Shown here one piece after another: positions 9,603 to 9,615 of a stretch of DNA of 9,615 bases; position 1 is the stretch's first letter, and each line of letters opens with the position of its first letter. The stretch covers positions 1 to 9,615 of the forward strand of contig CADBRY010000009.1 in assembly GCA_902797195.1 (NCBI GenBank). The letters run 5' to 3'. The position numbers were made by a program, and so were the translations under genes. Origin of the DNA: an uncultured Eubacteriales bacterium (GTDB taxonomy: Bacteria; Bacillota; Clostridia; Peptostreptococcales; Anaerovoracaceae). The notes beneath the pieces are model-generated. The model saw only the letters and a list, made by a program, of their open reading frames with translations. It did no database searches and was not told the DNA's origin.

Positions 9603-9615
9603 CAAAACAAACCTA

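Overview
This is an ordinary chromosomal housekeeping window, read entirely from the minus strand. It most likely comes from an anaerobic Firmicutes (Clostridia-like) bacterium. The reasons are the atpE-F-H-A-G-D-C gene order, strong AGGAG-type ribosome binding sites at nearly every start, base composition near the middle, a single-chain pyruvate carboxylase, and a VanW/YkuD-type cell-wall protein downstream. I cannot place it below class level from sequence alone.

Layout in transcription order (right to left). Positions 9588 down to 4183 carry most of an F1Fo ATP synthase operon: c (atpE), b (atpF), delta (atpH), alpha (atpA), gamma (atpG), beta (atpD) and epsilon (atpC). atpB (subunit a) would be expected just beyond the right edge. 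The genes overlap or are separated by at most 29 bases, and most starts have a strong Shine-Dalgarno sequence inside or next to the preceding stop codon. The operon ends at a perfect 12-bp inverted repeat with a T-run (about 4115-4154), which I read as an intrinsic terminator. After a 118-base gap comes a complete pyruvate carboxylase (4064-621). It is followed closely by a 65-residue two-helix membrane protein (586-389) and the start of an exported or anchored protein whose visible part looks like the N-terminal region of an L,D-transpeptidase/VanW-type wall protein (370 to the left edge, incomplete).

Together the genes cover membrane energy coupling (ATP synthase), anaplerotic oxaloacetate supply (pyruvate carboxylase) and cell-envelope functions. 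No gene-free stretch exceeds 300 bases; the longest is 4065-4182. I see no mobile element, CRISPR array, tRNA or rRNA.

I found no new biological system. The points worth a second look are: (1) an epsilon subunit of only 94 residues that lacks the C-terminal helical domain; (2) an imperfect tandem repeat of about 21 bases at the end of atpC, in whose second copy a TGG codon is replaced by the TAG stop; (3) a c subunit that keeps the Glu-Ser and Tyr of sodium-type rings but has Met where they have Gln; and (4) mutually exclusive hairpins between atpC and the pyruvate carboxylase gene.
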